Shown here piece by piece: positions 1-8,600 of a stretch of DNA of 64,000 nt. The notes under the pieces are model-generated. The model saw nothing but the letters and a program-made list of their open reading frames with translations, was not told the DNA's origin and made no database searches. Within the stretch, counting starts at the first letter, position 1; each line of letters opens with the position of its first letter. The DNA lies in assembly GCA_021202075.1 (NCBI GenBank), contig JAJQDT010000147.1, positions 1 through 64,000 on the forward strand, in the 5' to 3' direction. The DNA comes from Lachnospiraceae bacterium (GTDB taxonomy: Bacteria > Bacillota > Clostridia > Lachnospirales > Lachnospiraceae). Made by a program: the position numbers and the translations under genes.

Positions 1-41
1 AGAAAAGTTATGATATTTTTATTAAAAATCATAACTTTTCT
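1..41. repeat. Perfect inverted repeat at the window edge
   Basis: A 14-base arm starting AGAAAAGTTATGAT is followed by an AT-rich loop and its exact reverse complement. It can form a long hairpin and may be a terminator of a gene lying left of the window. From here to the lysozyme terminator at about 199 I see no gene. Confidence 0.5.
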
Positions 42-198
42 ATTACATAGTATTTTCTTTTTTAAAGATTACAAAAGATGAGGAGCCAGGTAACTTAGAT
101 ACCATCCCCACCCCGTGAATAGTAACTATTCTCTTTTGCGTATTCTTCATATTTGGCCCGCGACATCAGCGCTCCGCTCTAAACCATGGCAACGCACT

Positions 199-237
199 AA
201 AAAACAGCCGCTTCCGAATTCCGGTATACGGCTGTTT
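199..237 (-). terminator. Terminator of the lysozyme gene
   Basis: On the minus strand an AAACAGCCG arm pairs with CGGCTGTTT, with a small inner CCG/CGG pairing, and is followed by a T-run. It lies about 80 bases after the stop codon of the GH25 gene. Confidence 0.75.
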
Positions 238-315
238 CTGTAGTATTCTGATAATGAAACGACTTTCGTGGTTTGCTATAGCTGATATTCTTTTACCTTT
301 CGGAACTCACATCCG

Positions 316-1827
316 TCAGCGGTTCGTGCATACTCCTTTCGCATTCAGAATATACTTCCCGATCTTTTTGTTCTTCTGCATAACGCCTTTCTTAGAGAAG
401 TAATAATAGTATCCTTTAATCTTCTTCCATCCGGTGACCATCTTGCCGTTGGAGCTCAGATAATACTTTTTGTTATTGATGGTAAGCCAGCCGGTCTGCC
501 GCACCCCCGTATCGGGATCCAGATAATACTTGCTGCTGCCAACCGTGATCCAGCCGGTCTGCATCACGCCGGTATTCTTTTTGAAGTAATAGTATTTCCC
601 GCCAATCTTAGTCCAGCCGCTCGCTCTCTGCCCCACCGGGTCGCTCTTTTTCCGCAGATAATAGATATTATCGCCCAGAGTCAGCCAGCCGGTCTGGCGT
701 ACGGCTGTATCCGGATCCAGATAATACACGCTTCCGTTTACTGTGATCCAGCCGGTCTGACGGGCGCCGGTATCCGCATCAAAGTAATACGTCTTTTTAT
801 TAATCGTGATCCAGCCAGTCCGCATCACACCGGTTGATTTATTAAAGTAGTAATATTCCCCGTCAATGAGCTGCAGTCCGGTCACGCGGTAGCCATCGGA
901 ATCAACATAATATTTCTTGTATTTCACCGTCAGCCAGGTACTCGTCGCAATCGTACCATCCGACTGTACGTACCAGTAATCCTCCCCGTCGGTCTGCCAG
1001 CCTTCCGTGGTCCGCCGTGACGCGGCTGTCGTCCTCGGAGTGATAATTTTAGAATAATCCTTATAGCTGATATCCAGGTCAATGGCCGTTGTGATGCCAT
1101 TGATGGTCCCCGCGCTGCCCACGTTGTACTGCCACATGGAAAGCGGCGTGGTCGTCGGCATCGTATCACCATGATTTTTAGTCCAATACGCAACCCATAA
1201 ATCATATCCCGCCAGAGACACCAGATTCAGATTGTACTGAAAATAGCTGTCGCTTGAGTAAATCATCGGATAATATCCGGCATCCGCAATAACCTCCATA
1301 AACGCAAGAACCAGCTTCGTTCGTTTCGCCTTCGTCATATTGCTATAGACCGAATCCTCGATGTCAATCGCAATCGGATACGAAATCTCATAGCCATCCA
1401 CCAGATTCAGCACGTATTCTGCTGCGCCCTGCATATCGGACACCGTCGTCGCCGTCGCATAATGGTAGACCCCGACATAAACACCCGCCGACAGGGCACC
1501 CGCAACGTTTACATCGAACATGCTGTCTGGCGTGGCTACTCCATTCTTGTAACGTCCGGTCCCAATCATGGCAAACTCAATCCCGGACTTTTTCACTTTC
1601 TTCCAGTTGATGGTACCCTGCCACTTTGAGACATCAATCCCGTAAATCTCCGTCGCAGCCTGCGCCTGCTGCGGCTGCACGGACAGAACCGTGACGAGAA
1701 CCGTCATCGCCAGCAGAATCGTATGTAACAGTCTGCGGATCCGCGTGTTACGAACACCCGGCCGCAGCTCTCCAATTTCTGTATTCCCTTCGTTTTTGTT
1801 ATTTGTACCTCTTATTACTGTATTCAT
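316..1827 (-). CDS. Secreted GH25 lysozyme with wall-binding repeats
   Basis: Muramidase expected to cleave peptidoglycan outside the cell. Residues 1-58 hold a positively charged N-terminus and a hydrophobic segment (about 33-50) ending in QAQAA, a signal peptide with a long n-region. Residues about 60-260 are a GH25 domain, seen from the opening YGIDVSKWQG, the IAIDIED acidic strand and the WQY and DLDIS motifs near its end. Residues about 275-500 hold roughly ten copies of a 20-residue aromatic repeat of the type GWxxxxGxxYYxxxxTGxxxTG, as in choline- or glucan-binding (CW_binding_1-like) tails. It is a single-gene unit with its own promoter and terminator. The start is supported by a GGGGGAG site 4 bases upstream. 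Autolysin versus bacteriocin-like use cannot be decided. Confidence 0.9.
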   Translation of the reverse strand: MNTVIRGTNNKNEGNTEIGELRPGVRNTRIRRLLHTILLAMTVLVTVLSVQPQQAQAATEIYGIDVSKWQGTINWKKVKKSGIEFAMIGTGRYKNGVATPDSMFDVNVAGALSAGVYVGVYHYATATTVSDMQGAAEYVLNLVDGYEISYPIAIDIEDSVYSNMTKAKRTKLVLAFMEVIADAGYYPMIYSSDSYFQYNLNLVSLAGYDLWVAYWTKNHGDTMPTTTPLSMWQYNVGSAGTINGITTAIDLDISYKDYSKIITPRTTAASRRTTEGWQTDGEDYWYVQSDGTIATSTWLTVKYKKYYVDSDGYRVTGLQLIDGEYYYFNKSTGVMRTGWITINKKTYYFDADTGARQTGWITVNGSVYYLDPDTAVRQTGWLTLGDNIYYLRKKSDPVGQRASGWTKIGGKYYYFKKNTGVMQTGWITVGSSKYYLDPDTGVRQTGWLTINNKKYYLSSNGKMVTGWKKIKGYYYYFSKKGVMQKNKKIGKYILNAKGVCTNR

Positions 1828-1854
1828 CCGGCTCCCCCTTCTCCGTTTTCATCC

Positions 1855-1883
1855 ATTGTAACGAATTCCTCGTAAATATACAA
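1855..1883 (-). promoter_or_regulatory. Sigma-A promoter of the lysozyme gene
   Basis: Minus strand: TTGTAT, 17-base spacer, TACAAT. It sits about 30 bases upstream of the GH25 start codon. Confidence 0.7.
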
Positions 1884-1927
1884 GAACTTTTTCTTTTTTA
1901 TTAATTCTTTTTTACTAAACAGTTACG

Positions 1928-1971
1928 AAAAGGCCTCTGCATCTGATTATTTCAGCATGTAGAGACCTTTT
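1928..1971. terminator. Bidirectional hairpin terminator
   Basis: AAAAGG-CTCT-GCAT pairs with ATG-AGAG-CCTTTT across a loop. It separates the Rpn remnant from the lysozyme promoter. Confidence 0.55.
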
Positions 1972-2078
1972 CTGCAATCAAAAATGTACTATCGTCCAGA
2001 GATGAAACCCTTTTCCCCCGCATTAGCGCCGATATTGACCTACTCCGCCTGGCAGGCAGAACCATAAATCATCATAAA

Positions 2079-2715
2079 TTACAGACAATATTCTTTCAGA
2101 AGTGCATCCCTGTAATCAGGCTCTGTCACGACACGTTTCGCATCAGCAATCCGGTTTTCCTGAAAAAGCCGGTTTATAAGAGATGAAAGACTGTCCAGTC
2201 CAATAATCCTGCCTTCGGTTTTTCCCTCAATCAGCCCTTTCTTCTTACCTTCTGCTATCCCCTCAGCCTTTCCTTCTGCTATCCCTTCGGCCTTTCCTTC
2301 TGCTATCCCTTCGGCCTTTCCTTCTGCCTTTCCTTTTTCCCATTCTCGTTTAATCTCATCTGCAAAAAGTTCATCTAACGCTTCACACATCATTGCTGTA
2401 TCGCCTCCTTTCGCCTGCCGGTTCGCGCGAATAATCGTATCCATGTAATTCTTATAATCTGGTTCATTCTGATGCTCCTTGCATATGCTGCCGATTGGTT
2501 TCAGAAGCGTATGGTCAGTCAGATGATTGGTCAGCGCACACAGCCACAGGTATTCCTGCCATGGCAGCTGCGACGTGACAACCAGCTGTAGGGGTATTTC
2601 TTCATTATTTATAGAATACAACCCCGGAATGATTTTTGCAAGTACATTTTTCGCATTTCCCCATACCGGATGCAGCGGTTTCGTTTTTATGTATTTCCAC
2701 AGATTGCGGGGAAAG
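2079..2715 (-). pseudogene. C-terminal remnant of an Rpn-type nuclease
   Basis: The readable frame encodes only the C-terminal part of a Rpn family recombination-promoting nuclease/putative transposase. The NLWL-type segment (here QEYLWLCALTNHL), the following DTIIRANRQ helix and the EALDELFADEI segment are typical of that region. The N-terminal PD-(D/E)XK nuclease core is absent. The open frame begins inside the gpmI terminator and a family C repeat, so no native start is present. The tail contains a tandem AEGK-rich repeat. I infer 5' truncation, perhaps by insertion of the repeat. A complete relative lies at 41210-42085. Confidence 0.65.
2248..2334 (-). repeat. 24-bp tandem coding repeat
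   Basis: About three and a half copies of a 24-bp unit translate as an 8-residue repeat (AEGIAEGK) within the Rpn remnant. Near-identity of the units suggests recent slippage. Confidence 0.85.
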
Positions 2716-2746
2716 GAGCTGGAAAAATCCTTACGCGGCCCTGCGC
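2716..2746 (-). repeat. Family C post-terminator repeat, partial copy C9
   Basis: Minus strand reads GCGCAGGGCCGCGTAAGGA and continues into a T-rich stretch, matching the 5' half of the other family C copies. It starts exactly where the U-tract of the gpmI terminator ends. Confidence 0.6.
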
Positions 2747-2788
2747 AAAAAAATTGCCCGTGCAGCATTCTGCACAGGCAATTTTTTT
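2747..2788. terminator. Bidirectional terminator of gpmI
   Basis: AAAAAAATTGCC and GTGCAG pair with CTGCAC and GGCAATTTTTTT around a CATT loop. Strong hairpin with T-runs on both strands, about 100 bases after the gpmI stop. Confidence 0.9.
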
Positions 2789-2888
2789 GTGGGAACACGT
2801 TAACAGACGTGTTCCATCATTCCATTGTTGAAATAAGAGCAATTCCCCCAAAGATTCCAAAGACGGACTCACAGGAGCACCTTTTTAC

Positions 2889-4430
2889 TTACGCCTCGCG
2901 CGTCAACAGCGAATGTCCGGTCATCTCGGCGGGCTGTTCCATCCCCATCAGGTCAATCAGGGTCGGCACGATGTCCGCCAGGCGGCCGCCTTCGCGCAGG
3001 CCGACGCCCTCGCCGCAGTTAACAAGAATGAACGGCACCGGATTCGTTGTATGAGCGGTAAACGGCTCGCCGGTCTCGTAGTCGATGAGCTGCTCCGCAT
3101 TGCCGTGGTCCGCACAGATAAACAGCTTGCCGTCCATGGATTTCACCGCGTCTACAACCTTGCCCACACACTCGTCCACGGTCTCGATGGCCTTGATCGC
3201 CGCGCTGAGCACGCCGGTGTGGCCAACCATATCCGGATTCGCGAAATTTGTGATGACAACGTCGTATTTGCCGGAGGTCACTGCGCCGACAATCTTCTCG
3301 CAGACCTCCGGAGCGCTCATCTCCGGCTGCAGGTCGTAGGTCGCCACCTTCGGGGACTTTACAAGAATGCGGTCCTCGCCCGGGTTCGGCGCCTCAACGC
3401 CGCCGTTAAAGAAGAAGGTCACGTGCGCATATTTCTCGGTCTCGGCGATTCTCGCCTGCGTCATATTGTGCGCCGCAAGGTACTCGCCGAACGTGTTCGT
3501 CACGGAAATCTTCGGGAATGCGACGGTCTTATTCGGAATGGTCACATCGTAATCCGCGAAGCATACATAAGTCACATGGATGCGCTTCTCGCGCTCAAAT
3601 CCGGTAAAGTCATCACAGCAGAAGGTGCGCGTCAGCTCACGGGCACGATCCGGGCGGAAGTTGAAGAAAATCACAGAGTCCCCGTCCTTAACGGTCGTGA
3701 CCGGCGCTCCATCCTTCATTACCACGGTCGGCAGCACAAACTCGTCCGTGACGTCATTTGCATAAGACTGCTCGACAGCCTCCACGCCGGAAGCGGCCGT
3801 CTCACCCTCGCCGTAAACCAGGGCGCGGTATGCCTTTTCCACGCGATCCCAGCGATTGTCACGGTCCATCGCGTAGTAGCGGCCCGACACCACGCCGATC
3901 TCGCCCACGCCAATCTCCTGCATCTTGTCCTGAAGCTCCTGCACGTAGTCTTTGCCGGAGGTCGGCGGCGTATCACGGCCGTCGAGGAAGCAGTGCACAT
4001 ATACCTTCTTCAGTCCGTAATTCTTTGCCATCTGAAGCAGTGCATACACATGGGTGTTGTGGCTGTGTACGCCGCCGTCAGATAACAGTCCCCACATATG
4101 AAGACTGGAATCGTTCTTCTTCGCGTTCTCCATCGCGCGTTTCAGCTCGGGATTTTCAAAAAAGTCGCCGTCCTCGATCTCTTTCGTAATCCTTGTCAGA
4201 TCCTGATAAACCACGCGCCCCGCGCCCATATTCATATGGCCGACTTCCGAGTTGCCCATCTGGCCGTCCGGCAGTCCGACGGAAAGTCCGCTCGCCGCGC
4301 CCTGTACAAAGGGGCAGGTCGCCATCAGATTATCCATGACCGGGGTCGCGGCCTGCGCGATCGCGTTGCCCTCCGTCTTCTCATTCAATCCATATCCGTC
4401 CAGAATCATTAAAACTGTTGGCTTCTTCAT
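2889..4430 (-). CDS. gpmI: 2,3-bisphosphoglycerate-independent phosphoglycerate mutase
   Basis: Interconverts 3- and 2-phosphoglycerate in glycolysis, using two Mn ions. The 513-residue length matches the iPGM family. The N-terminal strand VLMILDGYG supplies the first metal aspartate. GNSEVGHMNMGAGR carries the phosphoserine nucleophile region. FLDGRDTPP and RYYAMDRDNRWDR are substrate-binding signatures, and CADHGNAE with TAHTTNPVP closes the metal site near the C-terminus. I chose the start at MKKPTVLM because AGGAG lies 8 bases upstream; upstream in-frame ATGs have poorer spacing. It stands alone with its own promoter and terminator. A second, distantly related PGM-like protein lies at 18721. 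Confidence 0.97.
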   Translation of the reverse strand: MKKPTVLMILDGYGLNEKTEGNAIAQAATPVMDNLMATCPFVQGAASGLSVGLPDGQMGNSEVGHMNMGAGRVVYQDLTRITKEIEDGDFFENPELKRAMENAKKNDSSLHMWGLLSDGGVHSHNTHVYALLQMAKNYGLKKVYVHCFLDGRDTPPTSGKDYVQELQDKMQEIGVGEIGVVSGRYYAMDRDNRWDRVEKAYRALVYGEGETAASGVEAVEQSYANDVTDEFVLPTVVMKDGAPVTTVKDGDSVIFFNFRPDRARELTRTFCCDDFTGFEREKRIHVTYVCFADYDVTIPNKTVAFPKISVTNTFGEYLAAHNMTQARIAETEKYAHVTFFFNGGVEAPNPGEDRILVKSPKVATYDLQPEMSAPEVCEKIVGAVTSGKYDVVITNFANPDMVGHTGVLSAAIKAIETVDECVGKVVDAVKSMDGKLFICADHGNAEQLIDYETGEPFTAHTTNPVPFILVNCGEGVGLREGGRLADIVPTLIDLMGMEQPAEMTGHSLLTREA

Positions 4431-4655
4431 TCTCATTTCTCCTATCTGCCGTCGTGACACTCTCTTTCTCATCCAGCGGTCATCCGGCTCTTTTTCAATA
4501 ATATCGTCCTTCTTCCTTCGGCACATAACCTGTCCGTACCCGCATCGCGATTTTTTTCGCGGCTTTCATTGTACAAGCCATTCGCGCCCGGAGAAAGCAT
4601 TTGTCAAACAGGCCGGTTCAGAAAGCCTTCCTGTCAGACAGATTTTTCCTATCCG

Positions 4656-4684
4656 AGTATAACACGCAGTTTTCAGAAATACAA
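4656..4684 (-). promoter_or_regulatory. Sigma-A promoter of gpmI
   Basis: Minus strand: TTGTAT, 17-base spacer, TATACT, about 225 bases upstream of the chosen start. Confidence 0.65.
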
Positions 4685-4750
4685 CCAAAAATGCTAAGAT
4701 TCTCAACGCATAAAAATTTGAGATTTGTACTTTATAAACCGCTCATACAC

Positions 4751-4811
4751 AAAACAGGAAAAGAACTGCAGCAGCACGTTTAGCGGCTGATGGCAGTTCT
4801 TTCCCTGTTCC
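4751..4811 (-). terminator. Terminator of the amino-acid ABC operon
   Basis: A long stem (AACAGG-AAAGAACTGC with GCAGTTCTTT-CCTGTT) followed on the minus strand by TTTTG, about 120 bases downstream of the binding-protein stop codon. Confidence 0.8.
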
Positions 4812-4934
4812 TCTTTTCTTTCGTATCCTGATCCGGATAAACCGGAAACAATTTTTTCCCATTTTGCGCAGAAAACGGTTCGAATGCTCCCAGGATGCCA
4901 GGATCAAAAATATTTGTAACGAGACATCTGCGGA

Positions 4935-5723
4935 TTACTCCGTTACAGCCTCCGTCTCCACTTCGGTCTCTTCCTCGGTATCCGCGTCCATGTACTCTGC
5001 AGACAGCGCCGCGATGGTGCCATCCTCAAGCATCTTCTCGATGGAAGCGTTGATGGTCTCAAGCAGCTCGTCGTTGTCCTTCGCTACCGCGATAGCATAT
5101 TCCTCTGCACCGAACGCATCCTCGTCCTCAACAATCTTCAGTCCTTCATTGTCGCCAACATACTTCTCTGCTGTCGCGGAGTCGATGACAACCACGTCGC
5201 ATTTGCCGTTTACCAGCTCCATGATGGCTTCGCTGCCCTTCTTGAAGGACTCATACTCATAGCCAAGCTCCTGCACGCAGGTCTCTCCGGTATAGCCCTG
5301 GATGACGCAGATGGTCTTGCCCTCCATATCAGCCGCACAGGTGATCTCAGAATCCTCCGGCACGATCATAACCTGCGTCGCGGTATAATACGGGGTAGAG
5401 AAATTCACGGATTCCGCGCGCTCCTCGGTAACAGTCATGCCTGCGATAACCGCGTCAATCTGGCCATTCTGCAGCGCAATCAGAAGGGAGTCAAACTCAT
5501 AGTTCGCAATCTCTACTTCCATATCGTTGTCATCGCCGATCTGTTTTGCAATCGCAATGTCAATACCGTCATAAATATCGATCACGCCTTCCGCAACCAC
5601 ATACTCAAACGGCGGGAATTCCGGGTTTGTGCCGAAAACAAGTGTGCCCTCCGCGGATGCGCCAGCGCCCACCAGCATGGTCAGGCTCAGTGCCGCCGCA
5701 ATTGCTTTTGTCATTTTTTTCAT
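4935..5723 (-). CDS. Amino-acid ABC transporter substrate-binding protein
   Basis: Extracellular receptor of a polar amino-acid importer (SBP_bac_3 family, 262 residues). A signal peptide is visible (MKKMTKAI then a hydrophobic run ending AGASA). The mature part shows family marks: GTNPEFPPFEY for ligand binding, then AGMTVTEERAESVNFSTPYY. There is no lipobox cysteine after the signal peptide, which is unusual for a Gram-positive binding protein. The C-terminus ends in a Glu/Thr-rich tail. AGGAGG lies 10 bases upstream. It is the last gene of permease-ATPase-receptor, separated from the ATPase by 326 bases filled with repeats. The ARG box upstream of the operon points to arginine or another basic amino acid, an inference only. 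Confidence 0.9.
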   Translation of the reverse strand: MKKMTKAIAAALSLTMLVGAGASAEGTLVFGTNPEFPPFEYVVAEGVIDIYDGIDIAIAKQIGDDNDMEVEIANYEFDSLLIALQNGQIDAVIAGMTVTEERAESVNFSTPYYTATQVMIVPEDSEITCAADMEGKTICVIQGYTGETCVQELGYEYESFKKGSEAIMELVNGKCDVVVIDSATAEKYVGDNEGLKIVEDEDAFGAEEYAIAVAKDNDELLETINASIEKMLEDGTIAALSAEYMDADTEEETEVETEAVTE

Positions 5724-5862
5724 TTTTTAAATTCCTCCTCTTTCTTTTCTTATCTTTTTCGTAACGATTCAGAACAGCAGGCCGCAGGTCTGCGCACCGC
5801 CTGGATCTGAACGATTACATCTATAATATGAAAGCCCAATTGCATGGCCCGCATATCCCTTC

Positions 5863-6036
5863 TGACTGCGCCGAGGCTTTTATGGTCTGCAATAGCGCCG
5901 CCCAAACGCGAAGCGTTTCTTTCATTGGCGGCGCGTTCTGCCCTCGCCGGGTGGCATCCTCGCCCTTCGGGCGGGATATCCGCCGAGCTTAGGCGAGGGG
6001 GCGCTTCCATTCGCGTGTCAGGCGGTGCAGTCAAGT
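5863..6036 (+). repeat. Family A repeat (A1) interrupted by other repeats
   Basis: The left part (ACTGCGCCGAGGCTTTTATG) and right part (TCAGGCGGTGCA) match the two halves of the other family A copies. About 105 extra bases between them contain a GCGCCGCC/GGCGGCGC hairpin and a family B copy. This fills the 326-base gap between the ATPase and receptor genes; I see no gene in it. Confidence 0.7.
5941..6000 (+). repeat. Family B hairpin repeat, copy B1
   Basis: CCCTCGCCGGGTGGCATCC followed by CGCCCTTCGGGCGGGAT and ATCCGCCGAG. Nearly identical to copy B2 at 50202, which lies inside a coding sequence. Confidence 0.85.
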
Positions 6037-6049
6037 GAAAATCCCATTG

Positions 6050-6772
6050 TCAAAGCACCTTGCTCAGGAACAGCTTCGTGCGCTCATTCTGCGGATTTGC
6101 AAAAATCTGCGCCGGCGTACCCTGCTCCATGATAATCCCCTGATCCATAAACAACACCCGGGACGCCACCTCTCTCGCAAATCCCATTTCATGTGTGACA
6201 ATCACCATCGTCATCCCGGATTCGGCGAGCTGCTTCATTACCTCCAGCACCTCCCCGACCATTTCCGGATCCAGCGCGCTCGTCGGCTCATCGAACAGCA
6301 TGATCTCCGGCTCCATCGCCAGAGCCCGCGCGATGGCGACTCTCTGCTTCTGTCCGCCGGAAAGCTGGGCCGGATAGGCGGCCGCCTTCTCCTCCAGGCC
6401 GACCATTTTCAGCAGCCGTATTGCCTCCGAAGCGGCCTCTTCCTTGCTTCGTTTCTTCGTGAGCACCGGCGCAAGCGTCACATTTTCCTGAATCGACAGG
6501 TGCGGAAACAGGTTGAAATGCTGGAACACCATACCCATTTTCTGCCGGATATGATTCACATTCACCTTCGGCGACGTAATCTCCTCCCCATCCACGTAGA
6601 TATGGCCCTCTGTCACCTCCTCCAGCCGGTTCAGGCATCGCAGAAACGTACTTTTGCCGGAACCGGAAGGCCCAATGACCACAACCACCTCGCCCTTATC
6701 GATCTCCTCACTGATCCCTTTCAGAACCTGGAGTTCGCCAAAGCTTTTATGTAAATTCTCTACTTTAATCAT
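6050..6772 (-). CDS. Amino-acid ABC transporter ATP-binding protein
   Basis: Cytoplasmic ATPase that powers the importer, GlnQ/ArtP type, 240 residues, the usual length. Walker A is GPSGSGKST, the signature is [15 protein letters not shown], Walker B is [14 protein letters not shown], and the switch histidine is in [10 protein letters not shown]. The start at [12 protein letters not shown] is chosen because an AGGGG site lies 8 bases upstream and homologues begin here; an in-frame extension of 48 residues has no family likeness. It follows the permease gene and precedes the receptor gene on the same strand. Confidence 0.95.
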   Translation of the reverse strand: MIKVENLHKSFGELQVLKGISEEIDKGEVVVVIGPSGSGKSTFLRCLNRLEEVTEGHIYVDGEEITSPKVNVNHIRQKMGMVFQHFNLFPHLSIQENVTLAPVLTKKRSKEEAASEAIRLLKMVGLEEKAAAYPAQLSGGQKQRVAIARALAMEPEIMLFDEPTSALDPEMVGEVLEVMKQLAESGMTMVIVTHEMGFAREVASRVLFMDQGIIMEQGTPAQIFANPQNERTKLFLSKVL

Positions 6773-6938
6773 GCGCGTTTCCCCTTCTCCGTCGTCCCAT
6801 CCGCATACGCCAGTTCCAATGACAAATCTGCGTATTTTCCAGCCACCAATATCATTTTCAAAAAAATACAGGAGCTTCTGCTTTGCACGCCGGATTCTGT
6901 CATACTCCGTTCTCAAATCAGCCGGAGTACTCTGTTCC

Positions 6939-7020
6939 CGGGCTGCGTCGAGGCTTTTATGACCTGCGATTCGCGCGTTAGGCGGTGCAAGATGGGTAAG
7001 TTATTTCGCGACAGTTCCTC
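6939..7020 (+). repeat. Family A repeat, copy A2
   Basis: Complete copy: CGGGCTGCGTCGAGGCTTTT, then TGCGATTCGCGCGTTAGGCG and GTGCAAGATGGGTAAG, ending with TTTCGCGACAGTTCCT. It fills the gap between permease and ATPase genes and touches the permease stop codon. Confidence 0.85.
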
Positions 7021-7717
7021 ACCTGACATCCGACTTTCTCAGCTGGTTCTCAATGCGTTTCAGCCCCAGATTCAGGATCTTGATCAGCACGTAATAAATG
7101 ACAGCCACCGAAAGCAGCGGCAGCCATGGCTTAAACGTCGCGCTCTTGATATAATCGCCGGCCTTCTGAATGTCTACCAGCCCCACATAACCGACAATCG
7201 CCGTTTCCTTAATCAGTACAATAAACTCATTGCACAGGGTCGGGAAAATATTTTTAATCGCCTGCGGCAGGATAATCCGCGTCATAGTCTGAAAGGAGGT
7301 CAGTCCGAGCGACCGCCCTGCTTCTGTCTGTCCCTGATCGATCGACAAAATACCGGCCCGGAAAATCTCGGCGACATAGGCGCCCGAGTTAATGCCAAAT
7401 GCAATCGCCGCGATGATCCATTTATCCCAGTAGATTTTCGCAAAAACGCCAAAATAAATAATCATCAGCTGCGTCACCGACGGCGTACCCCGGATCACAT
7501 CCGTATAAACACCGCCAATCAGCTTCAGCAGCCGGTTTTTGGAAAGATTGCACAGGGCAATCAAAAAACCGATCAGGATACCAAGAATCGTCGCGACAAA
7601 CGCCACCTTGATGGTCACGCCAAAACCGCCCACGAGAAGCTTGTACCGATCCTGTGTGATAAAGCACGTCACAAAATCCGCCTGGAAATTCGCCCACCAC
7701 TCACTGACCCACGCCAT
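7019..7717 (-). CDS. Amino-acid ABC transporter permease
   Basis: Inner-membrane channel subunit of the HisM/GlnP family, 232 residues with about five hydrophobic helices. The family loop that docks to the ATPase is visible as EAGRSLGLTSFQTMTRIILPQA, near residues 130-152. RGTPSVTQLMIIYF is the usual third-helix motif. The start has AAAGGG 8 bases upstream. It is the first gene of the operon and follows a leader with an ARG box and three tandem hairpins. Confidence 0.95.
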   Translation of the reverse strand: MAWVSEWWANFQADFVTCFITQDRYKLLVGGFGVTIKVAFVATILGILIGFLIALCNLSKNRLLKLIGGVYTDVIRGTPSVTQLMIIYFGVFAKIYWDKWIIAAIAFGINSGAYVAEIFRAGILSIDQGQTEAGRSLGLTSFQTMTRIILPQAIKNIFPTLCNEFIVLIKETAIVGYVGLVDIQKAGDYIKSATFKPWLPLLSVAVIYYVLIKILNLGLKRIENQLRKSDVR

Positions 7718-7740
7718 AATTCATTCCCTTTCCTCAAGAA

Positions 7741-7860
7741 AGCGGATCGTTTCCTTTGAAACGATTCCCGTTCACCACTGACAGCCGTCCGTTTCCTTCG
7801 AAACAACTCCGGCTCTATATTGAAAAGCCGTCCGCTTCCTTCGAAACAATTTCGGCTCCC
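7741..7860 (-). repeat. Three tandem 42-43 bp hairpin units in the ABC operon leader
   Basis: Units centred on GTTTCCTTTGAAAC (7749), GTTTCCTTCGAAAC (7791) and GCTTCCTTCGAAAC (7834) are spaced 42 and 43 bases. In the last two the core is enclosed by AGCCG/CGGCT arms. On the minus-strand RNA they would form three successive stem-loops between the promoter and the permease start codon. Confidence 0.8.
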
Positions 7861-7889
7861 CGCAATTCCTGTATTTTTATAAATTTCAA

Positions 7890-7903
7890 TGAATTTTTAT
7901 TCA
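7890..7903. promoter_or_regulatory. Probable ARG box (ArgR/AhrC operator)
   Basis: A perfect 14-base palindrome, TGAATAAAAATTCA on the minus strand, equals the core of the arginine repressor consensus. It overlaps the expected transcription start, as for a repressor site. Confidence 0.65.
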
Positions 7904-7909
7904 CAATCT

Positions 7910-7938
7910 ACAATAACACCATTCAATATATGTGTCAA
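7910..7938 (-). promoter_or_regulatory. Sigma-A promoter of the amino-acid ABC operon
   Basis: Minus strand: TTGACA, 17-base spacer, TATTGT. The expected start site falls on the ARG box. Confidence 0.75.
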
Positions 7939-7994
7939 ATCATTTTTTGAACCACCGTGCCGGGTTATGTCCACAATCTTTGATTGTGGATGTG

Positions 7995-8069
7995 GGCATC
8001 CTGTCCAAAGGGCGGACGGGATATTCCCTCGCCGGGCGGCATCCCGTCCAAAGGGCGGACGGGATATTT
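7995..8069 (+). repeat. Family B repeat, copy B3, with a doubled hairpin
   Basis: Two hairpins of the type CATCCTGTCC/GGACGGGAT flank the conserved CCCTCGCCGGGCGGCATCC segment. It lies between the membrane-protein gene and the ABC promoter. Confidence 0.75.
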
Positions 8070-8102
8070 ACCAACCCTGTGCGGCAGCGTAGATGAGCAG
8101 AT

Positions 8103-8540
8103 TTATCTGCCAAAGACAGCTGCCGCGCACAGCAGTCCGCCAGCCACGAGCGCGTCGATCGTACTGTTCGTCGCAAAATAATGCTCCAGCGGAAAGCAGT
8201 AGCACCAGAATAATGCGGTCGCCAGAGCAAACGCCGCAAGCTGCCGCACATACGGGAGGAAACGGGATCTCTGCGGTGTTTCTGTGATGCTCTCTGCCTG
8301 GAATCCACGGCTGTTCCCGCAGCTGGTCTCACCGTTTTTCAGGTTTCCCGGAGCAAAATCAGGTATCAGCATCAGAACGCTCAATAAATCCGTCATCGCA
8401 AACAGCAGAAAACAGGTTGAGCGCACAGAGCCCAATCCTGATCTCAGGATCGGCTGATATTCCAGAGAACAGGCCGCCAGCAATACAGCCAGCGCTGCCA
8501 GCCAGATATCATACACTATCTTTGATATTTTTATATTCAT
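8103..8540 (-). CDS. Small membrane protein of unknown function
   Basis: A 145-residue protein I do not recognise. Hydrophobic segments are visible near residues 10-26, 38-58, 95-118 and 127-145, so three or four membrane helices are likely. A hydrophilic stretch rich in Asn, Ser and Glu (about 64-93) separates the two pairs. There is no clear ribosome-binding site. It follows thiN by 60 bases on the same strand and may be cotranscribed with it, but no function in thiamine metabolism is evident. It could be a poorly conserved or decaying gene. Confidence 0.5.
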   Translation of the reverse strand: MNIKISKIVYDIWLAALAVLLAACSLEYQPILRSGLGSVRSTCFLLFAMTDLLSVLMLIPDFAPGNLKNGETSCGNSRGFQAESITETPQRSRFLPYVRQLAAFALATALFWCYCFPLEHYFATNSTIDALVAGGLLCAAAVFGR

Positions 8541-8600
8541 ATGTATATCCCACGCTTTCTTTCACTATCCTGATTAAGTGCCTTCAGGTAAATCATCACA

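Noticed and set aside
5750..6034. 94-codon minus-strand open frame between ABC genes
   Set aside because: It is a translation of repeats A1 and B1 and has no initiation signal, although its peptide matches the MerR insertion.
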